Positions 48,215 through 61,934 are shown, numbered from the stretch's first letter. The stretch: DNA of 64,000 nt from Ectocarpus siliculosus (GCA_000310025.1 FN648395.1:192401-256400), one strand, 5' to 3'. The notes: generated by a model not told the origin, from the sequence alone. Program-made: numbers and translations.

Positions 48215-50874
48215 CTAAAGGAGGTACTCCGTGGTGAGTAGTTCCTCCTCGCCCGTTGCCGGGTCCACCACCCGTAGCCGCCCGTCCGGCGCGACTCCGA
48301 TGGGCCTCACCGCCCGCCCCTCGTCCCTGATCTCCAGCGGCAGGGACCAGTCCACCCACCGGGACCACTCGGCCACGGCGGTGGACGCCGAATCCGTCCC
48401 GGAGGCCCAGGAGCATAGCTTTTCGGTCAGCGCCGCGGACAGCTCTCTCACCGCCTTGTTGGGATGGGTGAGTGTGGGTGGGGAGAGGGAGGCTGTTGAA
48501 GTTCCTTGTGGAAAGGAATGGCATGTTGGCGAACAAAGAACAAAGTCGGAACCGAGCAACTGTTGAACGGAAAGCACGAGAGCACTCGCATTTTAGGGGG
48601 AGTCACGGTTGTCGTCAGGAAAAGAACGAAGTCGAGGGACGCTTCGTTGAGCATTGGGAGGGAGGTCAGCTGCAAAACGCGAAATTTTGGCTTGGCAAAA
48701 AACGACGCGTTTGTCTCGCTCGCTGCATGTACGGCTGCAAGAAAAACCAACGACACAAAACACCGATCCGTTAATCAATCCTCGTCCCCAACGGCCCCCA
48801 CCTCATCGGTGCTGTCCGCCCCGAAGTCGGCAAGGCAAGCAGCGGGCCTGCCACGGTCGGGACCATTCTGGGGCACCTCCGGCTTGTTTCTGACGTTCAC
48901 GCCGATTCCGACGAGCAGAAAGGGTAGCTCCGCCTCGATCAGCACTCCGGCGACCTTGGAGCCGCCGAGAAGGACGTCGTTCGGCCACTTGAGCGACACC
49001 CGAGGCGGTTCCGGTTCCGGTTTCGGTTCCGGTTCCGGTTTCGGTTCCGGTTCGGGTTCCGCTGCCTCCGCCGTCCTCGCTTCTCGGGGAGACGCGGACG
49101 GAGATGGAGGCGGAGAAAGCGGGGGCCGCTCTTCTTGGCGATGCCTTGGAAGTCGCCGTTGTATCTCTGCGCCAGGAGGAAGGGGTGGCAGCATCGGGGA
49201 GGATCGAACTCAAACAAGGCCGAGGAAAGGTAGAGCTGGGAAGGATCGTCACGAGAGCACGCTAGGGGGGGAGAGACGGGCCGACGTTACTCGAGATGAT
49301 ATTCTTCTCTCGAGATCCGGTGCGGTCGAACGGGATCAGGAAGAGGGGCGCTTCCGGGAATGGGCGAGATGGTCGCCAGCCGGTAGGCGATGCAATGATT
49401 GCAATGGTGAACGTGGTGGTGGTCAATGCTCGAGAACCGTGTACGAGGACGAACAAGTAATCGGGACAGACGAAGAAGCACCATCCCACACAGGCGTTTG
49501 ACAACCGCGAGCGAATCCAAAGGCATCACCCCCAAGCCTCACAAGCCAACACTCTACTCTAGTCTGAAAACGGTGACATGGTCATTTCTCGGGGTGCTGC
49601 TTGCAGGGGGAGATTTTGCACGAGGTGAAATTTACAGCAAAGCACCTCGCGTCCTCTCTCCGTCTCTCGAAGTACCTTCCATGCTCACCTGGCGCTATTA
49701 GTGTGCCGACCCTAAGAGGAATAAGGCTCAGCGGTACGGGGACCCTGTCTAGCGGAATGGCCACAGTGAGAAAAACGTTTCCAGGGAGGCCTATCCAAGC
49801 CCGACCCTTCGTCCCTCTCCCGCGAAGCTGTTCTCTCGCTGCCACAGCAAACACGCGTTTCGCGTCGCTTCCCTAACAGCCACACGGCACGGTGGGCGGG
49901 GTTGCGCCGTTCGAGAAATAATCATCAAGCCCATGACTGCCGGTTTTGCGCGGCGACTACGATACTAAACGGAGCGTGATGCCTCGTCACGATATTAAAC
50001 AGAGCGTGATATATCTCGTTTGGTGAACATCCAAAAGGGTGAGATACGCGCTGGGAACGGATGTACGTATGCGCGACATGCGGCGTGTTTCACACAACCG
50101 GTTGTGCATCGGCCAAGCATCACACCCCCAAAAGAATAGCAGACAAGGGCATGGCACAACATTTGCAAGCGGGGAATCTTCGATTCCTACGAGCCGTGCT
50201 CTTAGTCTCCAGATATGCCCTCCCTCCGGAAATACCTCTTGATTGACGATGAGGGTTTTGACTTCGTCCATGGTGGAGTTGACGGACTCCAGCCACGTGA
50301 ACCTCGATACCATGCCCCCGCCCCCGCCGCCCCCGCCGCCCCCGCACCTCATTTCGGTCGTATCTGCTGACCCCGTGTCAGCAGCCGAATATGATGGGCC
50401 TACAGTGCGAGGTTCCAACAAATTGTCAAGGAGGGGATATCAAGTATTTGCTCCCTTGCACATTGGAAGAAGTACCCTACGACCGTTCGAGACCGAGCAC
50501 GGCACATTGGTCGCTTGCAATGGCTGAAACGCTTTGTTTTGCTTGATGGGCGAGGGGAGACAAGTTGACCAGACAGCTGTGAGCCCATACGTGATGTATG
50601 CAGAACAAAAAACACACACACTTTCGGTGACAAGCAACGCCTTAGGTACGTACTTGCTTCAGCTGTACGCGGTGCTGTGTGATGCGGTGTTGTAGGCAGG
50701 GCTGTACGATGAGGACATTTCTGCGGGGCCGGACCGCAAGAGCTTACCTGGAGCCCGGATATTTGCGTGTGGTGCGAGAAAGAGCTCGGTCCTGCTGGGC
50801 TTGGCAACGTTGAACCGAAGGGGGGTTGTTCGCACCAACGGCCTGGCAATGGTTGGGCGAAAAGGCGTGACCAT
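48215..50874 (-). CDS. Biotin protein ligase (holocarboxylase synthetase), probably organelle-targeted
   Basis: Activates biotin with ATP to biotinyl-5'-AMP and attaches it to a lysine of carboxylases such as acetyl-CoA carboxylase. Exons 50874-50748, 50399-50236, 49872-49689, 49166-48802 and 48454-48215 join in consistent phase to 359 aa. Residues 1-42 (MVTPFRPTIARPLVRTTPLR...) are rich in Arg, Thr and Pro with few acids, like a plastid or mitochondrial transit peptide. Next come a Gly run and RFTWLESVNSTMDE (start of the catalytic domain), REQLRGRGTKGRAW (the biotinyl-AMP loop, GRGxxGR in the family) and LKWPNDVLL with the conserved lysine. GSKVAGVLIE and LLVGIGVNV follow, then the small C-terminal domain (LPLEIRDEGRAVRPIGV ... 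LLTTEYLL). About 50 extra residues with a PEPEPK repeat lie between the loop and LKWPND. No BirA-type DNA-binding domain precedes the catalytic part. Confidence 0.93.
49010..49065. repeat. GGTTCC-type hexanucleotide repeat inside biotin ligase exon 4
   Basis: Imperfect GGTTCC/GGTTTC units encode alternating Pro-Glu with Lys on the minus strand. The frame stays open, so the repeat is translated. Confidence 0.85.
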
Positions 50875-53800
50875 GAACAGGGCGCTTGGTGGGCAAAAGT
50901 TTGAACCGTTCTGGCAGTGTTGCTGGTACCGGTACAACGCAAGTCTATCAGCCATGTTTTGTTGCTTATGTCTAGAACGAAGTACAACACGCGTCTATTT
51001 TCATTTTGCGTTGCCGTGGATACTCTTGTCGCGGAGAGAGCTGGGGCGAGTTTGATGTTTTTCGTCGTCGAGACTAGGAACTCCAAGCGTATTTTCCACT
51101 TATGTAGAGCATGGCAAACGTCTGTCGACAATGAAGAGCAGCAAAGTGACTAGAATGCAGCTGCCATTACTTGATTAGATAAGAGAGAGGGTGGCTTGGA
51201 ATTGTGGTTGATCTGGCCACCAAAAACAATATGATAAAAGCGAGTACCGATACTCAGCAGGCTGATGCGATACTGCTTGTGGACGACGATTGCATCTACT
51301 GCGTGCCGACTCTTTTTCACGAATCAATCGATTAACATTGACCTTCGCAACAGGCACGCCCATCAAGTGGCACAAAGTCAACGTCATCCACAGTCTCAAC
51401 CACAATCAAGGTACTCGGCCCTTCCCTCTCACAGCACACCTGCAACGAGCGCGTTCAGCCGCAAAGACAGATCCTTCCGCGCCTGCAGCAGCACTCCCTG
51501 CCAGTGTTGCCTCGGGTGTGGTGGCGAGAGAAACAGCGGGGTCGACGGAAGAAACAACGAACAGTGCACTTGTGCCAGCACGCGGAGCGACCGCAGGGGC
51601 AAGGGACGACAGAGCTCCCCGTGCCCCGCCGCCGCCGCCACCACCACCAGCTACGCTCCTGTTGTTCCAGCCGTCACCGCAACTGCTGCCGACACTCCCG
51701 TTCAACCGCTCGCTACTGCCGCGGCGGCTGCTGTGTTGCCACTTCCGACCGCTACCGCTCGGTGTGAAGCTCCGGAGGCTTCTTCCGCTTGCTACTGCCA
51801 ACGAAGCCCCTGCGGAACCAAGTGCAGCTACCGATGATCCTCTTGCTGTTGGTGTGAGCGATGCTGCCTTCATATGCATACCATGCCGTGCAGGCCCGTC
51901 CGTGGTTTCCTCTAAACTCGTGACCTGAGCGCGTTTCTGGTTCCCTCTAGGGCGGTCTTGCGAGGGCAACGCAAGGTCGTCGGAAGCCAAGATAGACAGG
52001 CACTGGACGAATAGGTAGAGGGAGATGCTGAGGGTGAGTCTCACGAGCAAATCGAGTCGGCACCAGGCCATGCAGACATGGACTAGTCGCCTACCTCTAG
52101 CTCGGCACTCGACACTCGGCACTCGGCACACACTCTCGCAAAACAGCGGTTCTCAATTTGGTTCTCTCCGTCCCGAACCGGCACGCGACAGCACCCACAA
52201 CACCTCCCCACGCCACCCCAGCTCCCGTGGACAGAGAGAGCGGAGTGCCAGCGAATGCACAGTGAGTCGATCGCTGCTGGAAGGGATTGGAGGGCGTCTT
52301 CCGTGTCGAATCAACCGCTCTGGCAGTCTAGGTGAGCAGCAGCCAGTAGCACTACTGGCCCTGCACAGGCTTGAGGGCAAAGCTCAGAGCGGGAAGGAAC
52401 GAAGGAACCCTCCCGCTGCCGTTGTCAGTTGAGAACACGCGCAGCAACCCAAAATAAAGTCAATGTCCCCCGCGTGAGCGTGTGAGTGTATAACGGCGAG
52501 CATGTCTTGTGCGAGCTAGTTGCAATCACGTCAGCATGAACCCCCTGCGCCATGCGTGACCCGCAGCATGAGTGTTTGCCGCGATGCCGTCTCTCGTTCG
52601 TCCAACACAACAGTCTCGTCTCCATTGTCAATAGTCTGCACAGCAGCCAATGATAGGCTGTCCACCACACCGTTCCCCCCGCTACGGTCACAACTTGCAG
52701 CGCTTCTAGCCGGGGGGTGCCCTTGCCATGCATGTGGTTATTTTGGGGGTTCCCTTTGTGCTCACTCGAGGTGCGCTTGGCCCGTGGACGCTGCTGCCGC
52801 CGGCCGGTGGTCGTTGAATATTCCGCACGACCCCGAGAAAACAGCAACGGCTCAACACAAACAGCGTGGATATATGTCAGTCTACTGTACTGTACCTTGA
52901 AAGTTTAAGTTTCCCGGTTTTGATACCCACACAGTTGTGAGACCTACGAAATAACTTCTAACGTGATTGCCACTCGATTCATGCATACCTGCCACCCGTC
53001 CCCACACCTGGAGCGAATGGCAGCTATGGATGACACCATTGTGCACGAAAGACCTGTAGATAGCGCGGGGTAATGAGCCACGGGGTAGCCGACTCAATAC
53101 CTTGCAGTAGTCTATCTGTGACACCTTTTGCGGTGGCGAGTGCACCCGGCCGTTGAATATTGAACCCGAGTCATCATCAACAACAAGGACATAAAAGAGG
53201 CTCTTCCTCTGCAACGCACGGACGGCCCTCGGGATTCGTACGCATACAGCAGTAGTCTTTCCGTAGATGACACAAGATACCACACCCTGGATCAACTTCC
53301 AAAGCTCGGTTGCTCCACACCACCGAGAGTGGCGGTGCCGAAAATGGTGGTGTGGGAACCGTCTCGTCAGGAGCTTTCCGACAACGTCTCGCTGGGTTTG
53401 CGCATCCTGCTCGTCGTGGAATAATCTAGCTTAAATATATCGATACACGGGGGTGTGGTACCTTATGTCACTGACGGTACAGCAGTAGACCGGTGTGCCA
53501 TATGCATATGCATACGTGCGATCCATATCGGAGGTGACCCCTCCCCGCACACCGAAGCAACAGCAATAACAAATGTATGCGCCACGAGCTGTGTCCATGC
53601 TCCGTGTTGTGTGGCGATTGATACAGACCAGGAGGATCTAGGACCCTCAGAACTTGCCAGCGCGAGAGTGTGGGACAGCCCGAAAAAAACCCGCCGCGTC
53701 TGCTGGGATCAGTCGTATGATTTTTCTCCTCTGGCCAAAGGTTGGGTTTTACTGATGATCCCTGTCCACACACCTAAGCAACAGCAATGACAATGGCATC

Positions 53801-54350
53801 CGCCACTAGCTCTGTGTATGGCTCCCTTCCCCCGCCAGCTGTCTCGTCAATCGGTGTTACGTGGTTCGCTGAGTGCTTCCTCTGTTTCTCCCGGTGTAAA
53901 CCAAGCAACCGCGTGTGTCTGTTGGGTGGGAGATCGACGATGCCTTTGCTTGCATTTTCTCTACAACTCCGCGGGGGTCGGGGTGGAGATTTCCTATGTT
54001 ATTTGGATGCAGATGCCGGTGACCACGGCCATCTGTTGTCGGAGCACGACCAAACCGGTGTGGTGAAGATCGCCCTATTTTTCTTGTTCCTCACAAGCCG
54101 GCAGATCGTCAATCGGTGCTCTTTAGACCTCGTGCTGGTCGAAAAAGATGCAAAATTCAGGCGGTCGTTTATGCAACTTGGGGCCCTGGTAGATAGAGCC
54201 TGTTTTTTTCCTCCTCAGACGGAGGGAAAAGAACGGTCGCGCTTCGCGCTCCGCGGCTCGCTACAATTTTCGTAGATTCGCAGGCTCGCATCCGTTGGCA
54301 GAACCTACGCATGTGCTTGTTTTGTCTCATCTGTAAACTATCGCCCCCCC
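50875..54350. other. Mostly intergenic; one weak minus-strand candidate at 52071-51415
   Basis: The frame from ATG 52071 begins with a signal-peptide-like hydrophobic run (LTLSISLYLFVQCLSILAS) followed by a Ser/Gly/Ala-rich chain, and could end at a donor near 51413. No second exon was found, and a plus-strand frame of similar length overlaps it (51290-51928). Elsewhere no supported genes were found; an open stretch at 53170-53423 lacks a start. Confidence 0.3.
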
Positions 54351-54363
54351 CCCTTCCCCCCTC

Positions 54364-54896
54364 GAGTTTGCCATCGGGGTTTGGTTTTCGTCGCTTGGCA
54401 GCGACGTTGTAAAACAAGCCGATCACTTCGTGAGCTCGACAACCAGGTTACCGCTTCTTTTTTTTTGCCTTTGGTTTTTATTTTTGCGGTAACCACCAAT
54501 GATGGTCGAGTACATGATGTTGTGCGGGGTCGAAAACCCTCACTCCGCGCAAAGGGGATGATCGCACCACGTTGTGTTAAATTGGTCAAGCACCCTCGAG
54601 GCAGTTACACAGTGCTTACAACTGTCTATGGAAGTGGAAGCACCAGAAAATATATGAAGTCATACGCAGCTGTCATCCGTACGCAAGGAAGTAAGCACAA
54701 GATGCCGAACACCCTGAGCAGGATGCAGCGCACCCTTCACGCGACTCACCGAATACCTCACGGCGCTTCGCGCTTGGTAATATGAGAGCCCGGTCCGGTG
54801 CGAAGCCCGCGTGCTCCGTCTCGGCTTTGTAGGGATGCGAGGTCAATGGTCTAACGGCTACGGCATGCACGACTATGAGTACCACCCCCCCCCCCC
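54364..54896 (+). mobile_element. Retroposon-like repeat, copy C
   Basis: Full-length unit from GTTTGCCATCGGGG at 54366 to GAGTACCA and 12 C at 54885-54896, flanked on the left by 10 C at 54344-54353 followed by TTC; CTTC also follows the right-hand C run. It lies 24 bp upstream of the acceptor (GTGTACAG) that precedes the first coding exon of the next gene. Confidence 0.7.
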
Positions 54897-54950
54897 GCCT
54901 TCTGTTTTGTCGTGTGTACAGGTCTCCGGGTGTGGCGACAAGACGCCACG

Positions 54951-57900
54951 ATGAAGCCCGTTGGGAACGGCGAGGGGGAGGAGGAGGAGGAAGATGGGGA
55001 AATCCAAGAGGGCGAAATCCCTACCAACAGCAAGGGCCAAGCAGCTACCCCCGGGAGCACTGCCGGAGAGGCGCTCCCGCATCAGGGCCTCCAGCAGATC
55101 GAGCAGGCGAGGAGCTTACTCGAAGCTGCTCCTGGGGACGGCGGCGGCGTCGATAGGGTAAGCGTGGGTGTGCCACAGACTACACATGAGGTGCTCGTTT
55201 TATCTGCCTGTTGCGCGTTCTCATGCTTTGAGCATGAGCACCGGAAACCTACAGCTTGATACTAACCTTCACGTATTATGGATGAAGACTGAGCGACAAT
55301 CGATGGACGCCGTTGTAATGCCATGAATGGAACTCCGTACCCCCTCGTCCGTCTCCGAACAGGTCAAGAAGCTCCTTGTGCAGTCGAAGGCGGCATATCT
55401 TCAGGCAGCCAGCGCGCTGGCAGCAGCTGGAGGAGAGAACACGGATGTGGCCGCCATCTCCCAGGGAGCGCCTCAGGCGGCCCTCATCTGCGTGGCCTCG
55501 GAGGCGGTCTTCCCTGAAGCGATAGCGCTAGTCAGGTATACGCTTTACCCGCAGCGATGCTGCTGTATGTGGTCTTTAGTCCTAGTAGTCAGGTATTTGT
55601 TGTCAAGCTGACGCATGTCATGCGCATGAATTGTCTCCGGCTGGAATCCGGCGTGCCGTCTGCTTGAATTTCGGGGGTGGGGACCTCCATTGAATAGCTA
55701 ACGCTGTATCAACATGGATGCTTCATTCATGCATGACCTTGTGTCGTCTCTGCCCATCTATCGAGCTATCTATGTGGGTATATGGCTGTATGGGAATGTC
55801 ATCGTCGCACACCATAGTGGAGGCACCGACTGGTTTGTAACTAGCGATGCTGCTTTAGGTCGTGTTTATTCACTCGAGCAGGGTCTCTTCGGTTGAATAG
55901 TCGGAACGGAAGGGGGCGCCGGAGCGGAGTCGAAGGTATTCTTGCCATGGTACGTTAGCTCGATTGCCACCGGTCGTTCTGTCCGTCAAATAGGAACCGT
56001 TGGTTCTCCGCCGCTGCTGCTGCCGAGAACGCTGGTGTTGACATACTGTTGCCGAAATCGACTGGAAACAGCTGCAGCATGTTTAGACGCTACAAAATGG
56101 GTGCGGTTTTCTTGAGAACACACAGGTCTTGCTCGGTGTAACTCTTTGTGCCTCTTTGTTCTCTCGCCGTTTGTCGCAGATGCTCTCTGGGCTGTTTCTA
56201 ATGCTCTTGTCCTTGGTGTTGGTGGTACGAATGTTGATTGTGACGTTGTGATGCACCTCAGGTGGTTCTGCTCCAAGCATGTCGCCAGCCTGTGCGAGGT
56301 GGCCCAGGCCATGGAGATCGAGGCGAAGCGGTTAGAAAAGCAGGGCAAGAGCAAGAGCAAGAGTAAGAGCAAAAACAGAAGCAGCAAGAGCAGCAGCGGC
56401 GTCGCTGCCGGCAGCGGGGGACAGGCCCAGGACGAAGGCTCAGGCACAGGCGCCGAGAGGGCCATCCGGCTGCTGCGTGTCCTGCTTGGCTCCTTCAACG
56501 CTTTCCTCCAGCAGTCTTCTCTGGGGAGCGGGATGTTCAGCACCAGGTGAGGGCGCGCAGAGCAGCTTTTTCTCCATGCCTTTTTTTGCATCTTTATTTA
56601 CTTGTATTTCCTTTTTTTTATATCTTACGATCTACAAGTTATGCCGAGTGTGGTTCGTGCGTCATTGTGTAGGCTGTTTGCGACGGTATTTCGGTGGGGG
56701 TCCCTGTTTGTGCTTGCTTATTTACGGCCGGTTGCCCTGTTTGAGGCCGGTGAAATCGGTCGGCGCAAATGGAATATTCAAGTTGGCTCATACTCTGAAC
56801 AAGGCCGGGGTTCCTGTTGAAGGCCGGTGTTTTGTCGTGACACATGGCGGCCTTAATCAGGGACATCGACTGTGCAGAGAAGACATTCTCCTGTGCTATC
56901 CTGCACTCCGGAGGTTGTATCAAGCAAGCCCTACCAATCCGCGCGCCCTTATCGACGATGTATGGCTTGGTCGAAGATTTCGGTGCCAACGTTCGAACGA
57001 AAATGCTCGCTGAACACAAGCCTTTCCGGCTGTGGTCGTGGGGGCGCATGATGAGAAAGACAGGAATTTCCGGGGGAGGGGATGCTCCGTGAGTGAGTTA
57101 CTGCGCAATGAACCCGCTGGAACCGGGTTTTTCGCCTCTTGTACACAATGCAACCATGGAACAAGTAAGGACTGTACCCCTCAGCAGCAACAAGCTGGAA
57201 CACCTTGGGGTGTTGTTGGCGATGGAGCACATTTTTTATCCTATCCGAAAACGCCCCTTGTTTGCAGAGGATAATGGTGAATGTCCACACCCCGGAGCTC
57301 TCTCTCTCTCTCTCTCTCTCCCGCTCGACATTGCCGATGATTTCGAAAAGCCCGGTAGGAAGATTGGGGTGCCACGAGCAAAACGCACACCACAGCAGTC
57401 ACCCTAATCCCAAACCTATCAGCAACAACAATAACAACAACGGCAAAAACGCAACTATGTTGCCCCGCTGCGTGTTTGTTTCTGCGCGCTTGTTTGCGGC
57501 TTTTCACGCCGTCCCGCGGAGGCGTTGACTCTCGCGCTGCAAGAACATGCACGATATACCTGTACCTGGACAACTCAGCCGCACACCCTCCGTCCCCTTC
57601 CGTCTTCGTCGTTTTTCTTTTTTTTTTTACTTTTTTTTTCCGTCACACCCCTATCATGATGCCGTCAGCGCGCACGTCCGCGTGCTTGACATAGCCGTGA
57701 GCCTGGCGAGGAAGGCGATCGAGAGGCTCAGCCGAGAGTGCTCCGCCGACCCGTCGGTAGGCAAGGCGGCGGCCAGGCTGAGGGGGCTCACGGCGGCCGC
57801 CTGCTTCGCGCCCGTGTCTCCTGCCCTCGACGGCGGTGGCGAAGCCGACGAAAATTCGGTGAGACCTTGCGTTCTGTTGTACCGGCTGCTTGCCGCTTGC

Positions 57901-59169
57901 TCCGCTTTGGATCTTGATGTTTTCGGGCCGTACCGTTGCCGCTGCCGCTGCCGCTGCCGCCGGCGATAATTGTGGGTTGGCAGCCTGCAATGGTGCCCTG
58001 CCATTTTTCGCAGTCTATTTATTTTTCCTGCCCGAAGGGTGGGAATTTTTCATGATGGCGATGGCGATGTTCGCTACGGCGCTGCCGAGCGGCGCATACT
58101 TTGATGTCCCTCTTCTTCGACGCTATGTCGTTCGGTCGGCGAGAGGGATTCGTTCGAATGGGTCGTAATATATGTGTTTTTGACTGACTACGGGATGCAC
58201 CCCCCTGGGAGCGGTACAGTCGACCCCGCCTTAAGAATACCCGTGTTTTTGTTTTTTTGAAAATTTCCTGAACGCAGGGAAGTGTCCCTGAGGCCGGAAC
58301 CTCCCCTTGTTTATTGTATTCCGTGGGGCACCCTGCTTCTGAGATTTGGTTTTGTCCATAAACGGGGAGTGGACTTTAAAATGCGAGTGTCTACAAAAGC
58401 TGTTGCGTAGGACTGTGAAAAAACTTGCCGGCTGGTCCTGCTTCACACGCTGTCCGCCCTGCTTTTCGACTCCGTCCTTCGATCCCAAACCACCCGAGGT
58501 AGGGATTGATACACTCATCGCATACTAGGTGCTTGCCTTCGCAGTTGCAGTGATTCCGCTTGGACCGTTCCGTTCTGATCGCAAACCCGAACCCGGAGAA
58601 AGTTGGAGAGAGAGGTGGTGCACCAAAAATTAATTTGAGCCCAGGATCCCACACAACAACAACAAGATTCACATTCACAACTTCACTCCCTGGAAAAGAG
58701 TGTGAGACAACGAGAAAGAAAGGAGGAGGAGCCGTTCTTCCACCAATGAACATACCTGTTACGACGAATACTTGGCCTAACGTGGCGTACACTGGCGGTG
58801 GTGCGCGTGCTTTCGCCGTCTGTATCGTTACGACTGCCAGGCGGCGGCGGCGGCGGCGGCGGAACTACGACGACAACAGCAAACGACAGAACAAGCGGCA
58901 GCGGCGCCGAACTCAGACAACCTTGACAGGATGGGGAAAAAAGACGTGGACAAGCTCTTGATGTGCGTCTCGGGGGGCGAGGCCAAGAAGGACGAGGTGT
59001 ACCTGTCTCTGCCCTGCATCTGCATCGAGGCGATAGGGGCCCTTCGAAGGCAAGAGAAGAGTGTGCGGGAGAGGGGAAGGGTGGGTTCACTTCAATGTAG
59101 AGGTTTGTCGTCGTGAGGAACACGTTCCTTTGTCTTGACACTCCGCACTTCTACCTATCCGGTTGCTCT

Positions 59170-59246
<77 letters not shown>

Positions 59247-61899
59247 ATCTCTCTCTCTCTGTCTTCCCCCCCCTCGCGATACACATCTCTTCATACATGC
59301 ATGCATACCTCCCTCGTTCACCGCTCTCCCCCTCTCATTCCCTCTGTCGTCGTGCTCCCTTGCCCCTACTATCCTTCCACCCTCCCCAGGGTTGCGACTC
59401 TGGCGCCGCGGACGTATGCCACCATAGCCGAGGCCTTCGCGGCGGCGTTGCGGTGCATGACTCGGGGAGCCGTCGGGGGCCCTGAAGGGGAATGGACCCG
59501 CCGGCCGGCGCTCAACGACGCCAACGTTCGGGTGAGGGCTTGCGGCAGCAGGCACGCCGGGAGCTGTCTAGTCTGCGGCAGTTGGAACCGCCCCGGTTCG
59601 TCTTGTACGCGCGTGCGCGCGCCAGGAAAGATACCATGATTGGACGGGTCCGAAAAATCGTTTCCGACGTGGATGGGATGCCCTTAGGGTGCTTCTTATC
59701 GACCAATAAAACACGAAAAAATAAACGAAACCGTGTTTTCTTGAACACATATGGAGGCGTTTTTCCCCGAAAGCGTGAAAAGAAGGAGCCGTGTTTTTTT
59801 GGGGCTTGCTACTTAAACGAATTCGTGTTTTTGACAGAAGCATCGGACAAGCGCACCGCGGGCGCTGTAACATCACTGAGAACGCTAGAAAGACCTGCCA
59901 GACTCACGTCCAGGTCTGTTGTGGAGATGGACAAGCGGCAGAAGCGACGTTCAGTCCGTTCTTGGTCCAAAACTAGACATTGCGTGGTGCTCTCGTCTTC
60001 AACTGCTGCTGTTGGTGCTGGGGAATTTTTTTCGATCACACATAGCAAACACGGAAACAGTAGAACGAGTACAGCAGCACCACCAAGACCTCCAAAGCGC
60101 TGATTCCTTCGGTTCGGCTGTCTATATGATACCACCTCCCGGCGCCGTCCTGCTTCGTGGGTATTGAGTGCTTGGGTGCTGCTCAATAAGGTGTGTGAGA
60201 GACGTGTGCCACCTCACCAAAATGCCGTTGGAAAAATTGCGGCGAGATGATCTGTTTTTGGTCGGACACATCAACATCAATCCACGGCGTCACGCAGCAG
60301 TAGAGCAACAGGGCCTCCAACACGCAAATTCTTTCGGATTGGCCATCTATGTGATGCTGGCCGTCAGCGCGGCTGCCGCCCTATGATTGTTGAGCTCGTC
60401 TACCTTTGGGTAGGTGGTGGTCAAAGATGGGAGTCGCAACCGTGAAAAATGAGCTGGCAAACTGAAGAAATCGCAAGCAACACCCAGGTTGCGACACTCT
60501 GCCGTGCGCCTGTTGTTGCTGAAAACTGAAAACAGCAGGCCGGGTGGACGGGATCTTTCTAAGTGTGTTGTCCTCTGTGCCGGGTGCTGCTTATTGCGCT
60601 TTTATCGCTGCTCTATGGTGAGCAATACCATGTCAACCTGTTGTGTGCCGAGCAAAGCGTGTATTCAGGGAAGGAAACGTACTTTTTGCGATGACATCAC
60701 GAAAAGAACAAGCAAAAAAAAGTCGGGTTTTCTTTTAACCGTTCCGTTTAAAAAAGAACGATTTCGACGTTGCATTAATAATAACCCTTAGAACAAAGGG
60801 TCAGCTTTCGCGGTTGACAACAGCAGCCATCTCTGGATTTTTGGGAGTTGGTTGTATGCACAGACGTTTAAGAAGGAGTGTTTTGCCGGAGACGGATGAG
60901 AGGCAGGGCGGTTCTTACTTACCAACACTCTGTGTTTTGTGTTGTTTTGCGCGAAGGGTTTCCTCTTTGTTTGATCTTGCGCGCGCGCGGCGGCTTCCTT
61001 GCCGAAAACACCGCGTGAGTAGGACATAACGCATGACGCTTTGTAGGACAACACGCACGAAACGTTCCTCCGTTGAAGATAGTGTGTTCGGCGCCCGCGC
61101 CTCTCTTGCGGACGACCCTGTTTAGTGTTGCCTGCTTTTCGCGCCGGCCGCACGCCGCCGCGCCTCGCGCGATGTACTGCACTGCGGCGTGAGGCTGCGC
61201 CGGCGGGCTGTGTCAATGTCGCTCCGGTCGGCCTTACCGTTGACCCGTCCGCGCCACATCTTCTCACTGACATAGACCTCTCCCGTTTCGTACTGAACAC
61301 CCCCAGATCGGCCCGCCCGCCAAGGCGGCGCGATAACGTTGTCATTTTCCACCCATCTGTGTGGTCATCGTGCTCCAATCTTACCCCTCTGCTGTGTATA
61401 CCACGTGGGTGGGTGTACTTTCGTCTCCGCGCGTGCTTGTGTCCACCTGTTTGTCTGTTGTGCGCAGCACACGCTGTTCGCCTGCTGCTGCAACCTGGCC
61501 GAGGGACTGCCCGCCGCCGCCTGCCCGCCGCCGGACGACAGCCGCCTCCGGGGGCGCGGCAAGCTCGTGTCCGCCCTCAAGGCCTGCCACGTCATGCGGG
61601 GCTTCGTCGCGGACGGCCACCCCCTTCCTCTTGCCACCGCCCAACCCGGCGGCGGCAGCGGCGAAGCCGCCGAGACGGCGGCCGGGGTGGTCGTCGGTGG
61701 AAGCGGCGCCGCCGGAATCGGGAGCGCCTGCGCTTCCTCATGCGTTGTCACGGCCGCCACCTCCTCGACGACCGGATCTGCCTCGAAGACTGCCGGTGAC
61801 TGCTGTGCTGCTGCTGAAGCTGCTACTACTGTTGAAGCCGATTGCGCTGAAGCTGCTGTTGCGGCTGAGTCGGCGGCGGACGCTACAGCGGCCGTTCCA

Positions 61900-61934
<35 letters not shown>

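Noticed and set aside
53170..53423. Open plus-strand stretch ending at a TAA (LRILLVVE)
   Set aside because: No start codon at its head, no clear acceptor, and an equally long frame on the other strand.
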